Assembly: GCA_029858845.1 (NCBI GenBank)
Contig: JAOUEG010000085.1
Location: 1-7,149 of the forward strand
Origin: Chloroflexota bacterium
GTDB lineage: Bacteria; Chloroflexota; Limnocylindria; Limnocylindrales; CSP1-4
Length of the DNA: 7,149 nucleotides
Direction: 5' to 3'
The notes beneath the pieces are model-generated. The model saw only the letters and a list, made by a program, of their open reading frames with translations, was not told where the DNA came from and ran no database searches. A program made the position numbers and the translations under genes. Positions 5,869 through 7,149 of the stretch are shown piece after piece. Numbering within the stretch: the first letter of the stretch is position 1; every line of letters begins with the position of its first letter.

Positions 5869-6931
5869 CCGCCCGGACAGCACCGTTCCGGCGCGGGCGT
5901 TCCGCAGCCTGCTGGTCACGGGCGGCGCGGGCTTCATCGGCTCGGCCTACGTGCGGGATGTGCTGGCTCGCCGTGACGGCACCCGCATCACCGTCCTCGA
6001 CAAGCTCACCTACGCCGGTAACGAGGCCAACCTCGCGCCGGTCCGGGCGGACGATGAGCTTGCCGAGCGGTTCCGTTTCATTCGTGGCGACATCGCCGAT
6101 CCGGACGTGGTGCGACCGCTGGTGGCCGAGGCCGATGCCGTGGTCAATTTCGCGGCCGAGTCCCACGTCGACCGCTCGATCCTGGACCCCGAGGCGTTCC
6201 TCGTGACCGGCGTGATCGGCGTCCACGTTCTGCTCGAGGCATGTCGTACGGCGCCCGCTGCTCCGCGCTTCCTCCAGGTCTCGACGGACGAGGTCTACGG
6301 TTCCGTCGACGAGGGTCACGCACGTGAGGATGCGCCGCTCGCGCCGCGCTCTCCGTACGCGGCCGCCAAGGCAGCCGGCGAGCTCCTGGTCCACAGCTAT
6401 GTGATCACGCACGGCATCGACGCCGTGATCACCCGCGGATCGAATACCTACGGGCCGTACCACCACCCCGAGAAACTCATCCCCCTGTTCATCACCAACG
6501 CGATCGACGACCGGCCGCTACCGCTGTACGGCGACGGCCTCCAGCGCCGCGATTGGCTCTACGTCGGCGACCACGCCGCCGGTGTCGACTACGTCCTGCG
6601 CCACGGGGCGAGCGGTGACACGTACAACCTCCCCGGCGGGACGGAGCAGACCAATGTCGACACCGTCCGGATGCTGCTGGAACGGCTCGGCAAGCCATGG
6701 TCCCTGGTACGCCGGGTCGAGGACCGCCCGGGGCACGATCGTCGCTACGCGATGGACGGCAGCAAGATCGCCGCTCTGGGCTGGAGTCCCCGGATGAGCT
6801 TCGGGCAGGGTCTCGCCGAGACCGTCGACTGGTATCTCGCCAACGAAGCCTGGTGGCGCGCGACCCGGTCGGGCGACTGGGACGCCTACTACGAGCGCCA
6901 GTACGGGCCGCGACTCCGCTCCGCCGGCTGA
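5861..6931 (+). CDS. rmlB: dTDP-glucose 4,6-dehydratase RmlB
   Basis: RmlB converts dTDP-glucose to dTDP-4-keto-6-deoxyglucose (EC 4.2.1.46) using bound NAD. It is an extended short-chain dehydrogenase of 356 residues from the GTG at 5861. The Rossmann motif 'TGGAGFIGS' (20-28) and 'LDKLTYAGN' (46-54) bind NAD. 'NFAAESHVDRSI' (96-107) follows. The active site shows T142-D143-E144 in 'STDEVYG' and Y166/K170 in YAAAK, the full dehydratase set. 'RGSNTYGPYHHPEKLIP' (192-208) and 'QRRDWLYVGDHA' (228-239) are further family signatures. An in-frame ATG at 5702 would put 53 extra residues inside rmlA and is not credible. The GTG at 5861 overlaps the rmlA stop (5866-5868) and suggests translational coupling; a clear ribosome site is lacking. 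A 14-residue lead precedes the usual start of the fold. It ends in a 1-nt overlap with rmlD. Confidence 0.97.
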   Translation: MADRPDSTVPARAFRSLLVTGGAGFIGSAYVRDVLARRDGTRITVLDKLTYAGNEANLAPVRADDELAERFRFIRGDIADPDVVRPLVAEADAVVNFAAESHVDRSILDPEAFLVTGVIGVHVLLEACRTAPAAPRFLQVSTDEVYGSVDEGHAREDAPLAPRSPYAAAKAAGELLVHSYVITHGIDAVITRGSNTYGPYHHPEKLIPLFITNAIDDRPLPLYGDGLQRRDWLYVGDHAAGVDYVLRHGASGDTYNLPGGTEQTNVDTVRMLLERLGKPWSLVRRVEDRPGHDRRYAMDGSKIAALGWSPRMSFGQGLAETVDWYLANEAWWRATRSGDWDAYYERQYGPRLRSAG

Positions 6932-7149
6932 TGCGAGTCGCCGTGACCGGGTCCACCGGCCGACTCGGGCGGGCGCTGGTCCACGCCCTCGAGGACGCGC
7001 CGTTCACTGGGCCGATGGGACCGATCGCCTGGACCCGCCTGGATTTCGACCTGGATGAGCCGGAGTTGGTGGCGGCGGTCCTCGAGCGGGACCGTCCGGA
7101 GGTCGTCGTCCATGCCGCCGCCTGGACCGACGTGGACGGTTGTGCCCGC
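6931..7149 (+). CDS. rmlD: dTDP-4-dehydrorhamnose reductase RmlD, 3' end cut by window edge
   Basis: The first 73 codons of an RmlD-family reductase are visible; the frame stays open to the right edge. RmlD reduces dTDP-4-keto-L-rhamnose to dTDP-L-rhamnose with NAD(P)H (EC 1.1.1.133), the last step of the pathway. The N-terminus 'MRVAVTGSTGRLGRAL' carries the GxxGxxG nucleotide-binding loop. 'LDFDLDEPELVAAVL' and 'RPEVVVHAAAWTDVDGCA' match the RmlD blocks that usually read like LDI-D-D and NAAAYT-VD. The ATG shares its A with the rmlB TGA stop (TGATG, 6929-6933), so translation is probably coupled. The position after rmlA and rmlB supports the assignment. A related NAD-dependent epimerase cannot be fully excluded from 73 residues. 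Whether an RmlC epimerase is fused to or follows this gene cannot be seen. Confidence 0.92.
   Translation, partial: MRVAVTGSTGRLGRALVHALEDAPFTGPMGPIAWTRLDFDLDEPELVAAVLERDRPEVVVHAAAWTDVDGCAR

Noticed and set aside
4993..5937. 314-codon open frame on the - strand opposite rmlA
   Set aside because: It is fully opposed by RmlA with intact motifs. The protein shows no recognisable family, and the length follows from the base composition.
5738..6466. 242-codon open frame on the - strand opposite rmlB
   Set aside because: It covers the RmlB active-site region on the other strand and has the D/R/H-rich composition of a shadow frame.
1..7149. tRNA, rRNA, CRISPR arrays, insertion sequences, phage or defence genes
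   Set aside because: No cloverleaf-like stems ending in CCA, no regularly spaced repeats, no transposase or integrase motifs were seen on either strand.

Overview
The window is high-GC DNA (about two-thirds G+C by eye) with tightly packed bacterial genes: five complete genes on the + strand, two + strand genes cut by the window edges, and one gene on the - strand. The gene set (radC, a DUF389 membrane protein, mreB, mreC, a dTDP-rhamnose cluster), the codon bias and TAnnnT-type -10 boxes fit a high-GC rod-forming bacterium. I would guess a Chloroflexota lineage of the Limnocylindria/Ellin6529 kind, with Actinomycetota as the alternative. This is inference from gene content and protein style, not a proven placement.

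Left part (1-1708): the 3' part of a CPBP-family intramembrane protease is followed by a 185-bp spacer and by radC, a JAMM/MPN-domain protein. A 129-bp spacer separates radC from the convergent DUF389 gene; it holds no credible gene.

Middle (1709-5019): a 334-aa DUF389 membrane protein lies on the - strand. It is divergent from mreB across a 204-bp region with the best promoter-like box of the window (TATACT, 2800-2805) and a perfect 10-bp palindrome just upstream. mreB and mreC follow, separated by a 56-nt spacer with two adjacent hairpins; the first is strong and contains the mreB stop codon. MreB filaments and the membrane-anchored MreC organise lateral wall synthesis. mreD is not present after mreC, although that is its usual place.

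Right part (5020-7149): rmlA, rmlB and the first 73 codons of rmlD form an overlapping dTDP-L-rhamnose operon (rmlA/rmlB overlap 8 nt, rmlB/rmlD overlap 1 nt). It is preceded by a 10-bp direct repeat and an extended -10-like box. RmlA activates glucose-1-phosphate, RmlB dehydrates dTDP-glucose and RmlD makes the final reduction; the epimerase RmlC is not in the window. The product, dTDP-rhamnose, is a donor for cell-surface polysaccharide, so mreBC and rml share an envelope theme.

I found no RNA genes, CRISPR arrays, insertion sequences or phage genes. I see no clear new system. The points most worth checking are the radC-mreBC linkage interrupted by a reversed DUF389 gene, the missing mreD, the hairpin between mreB and mreC, and the repeat/promoter arrangement in front of rmlA.
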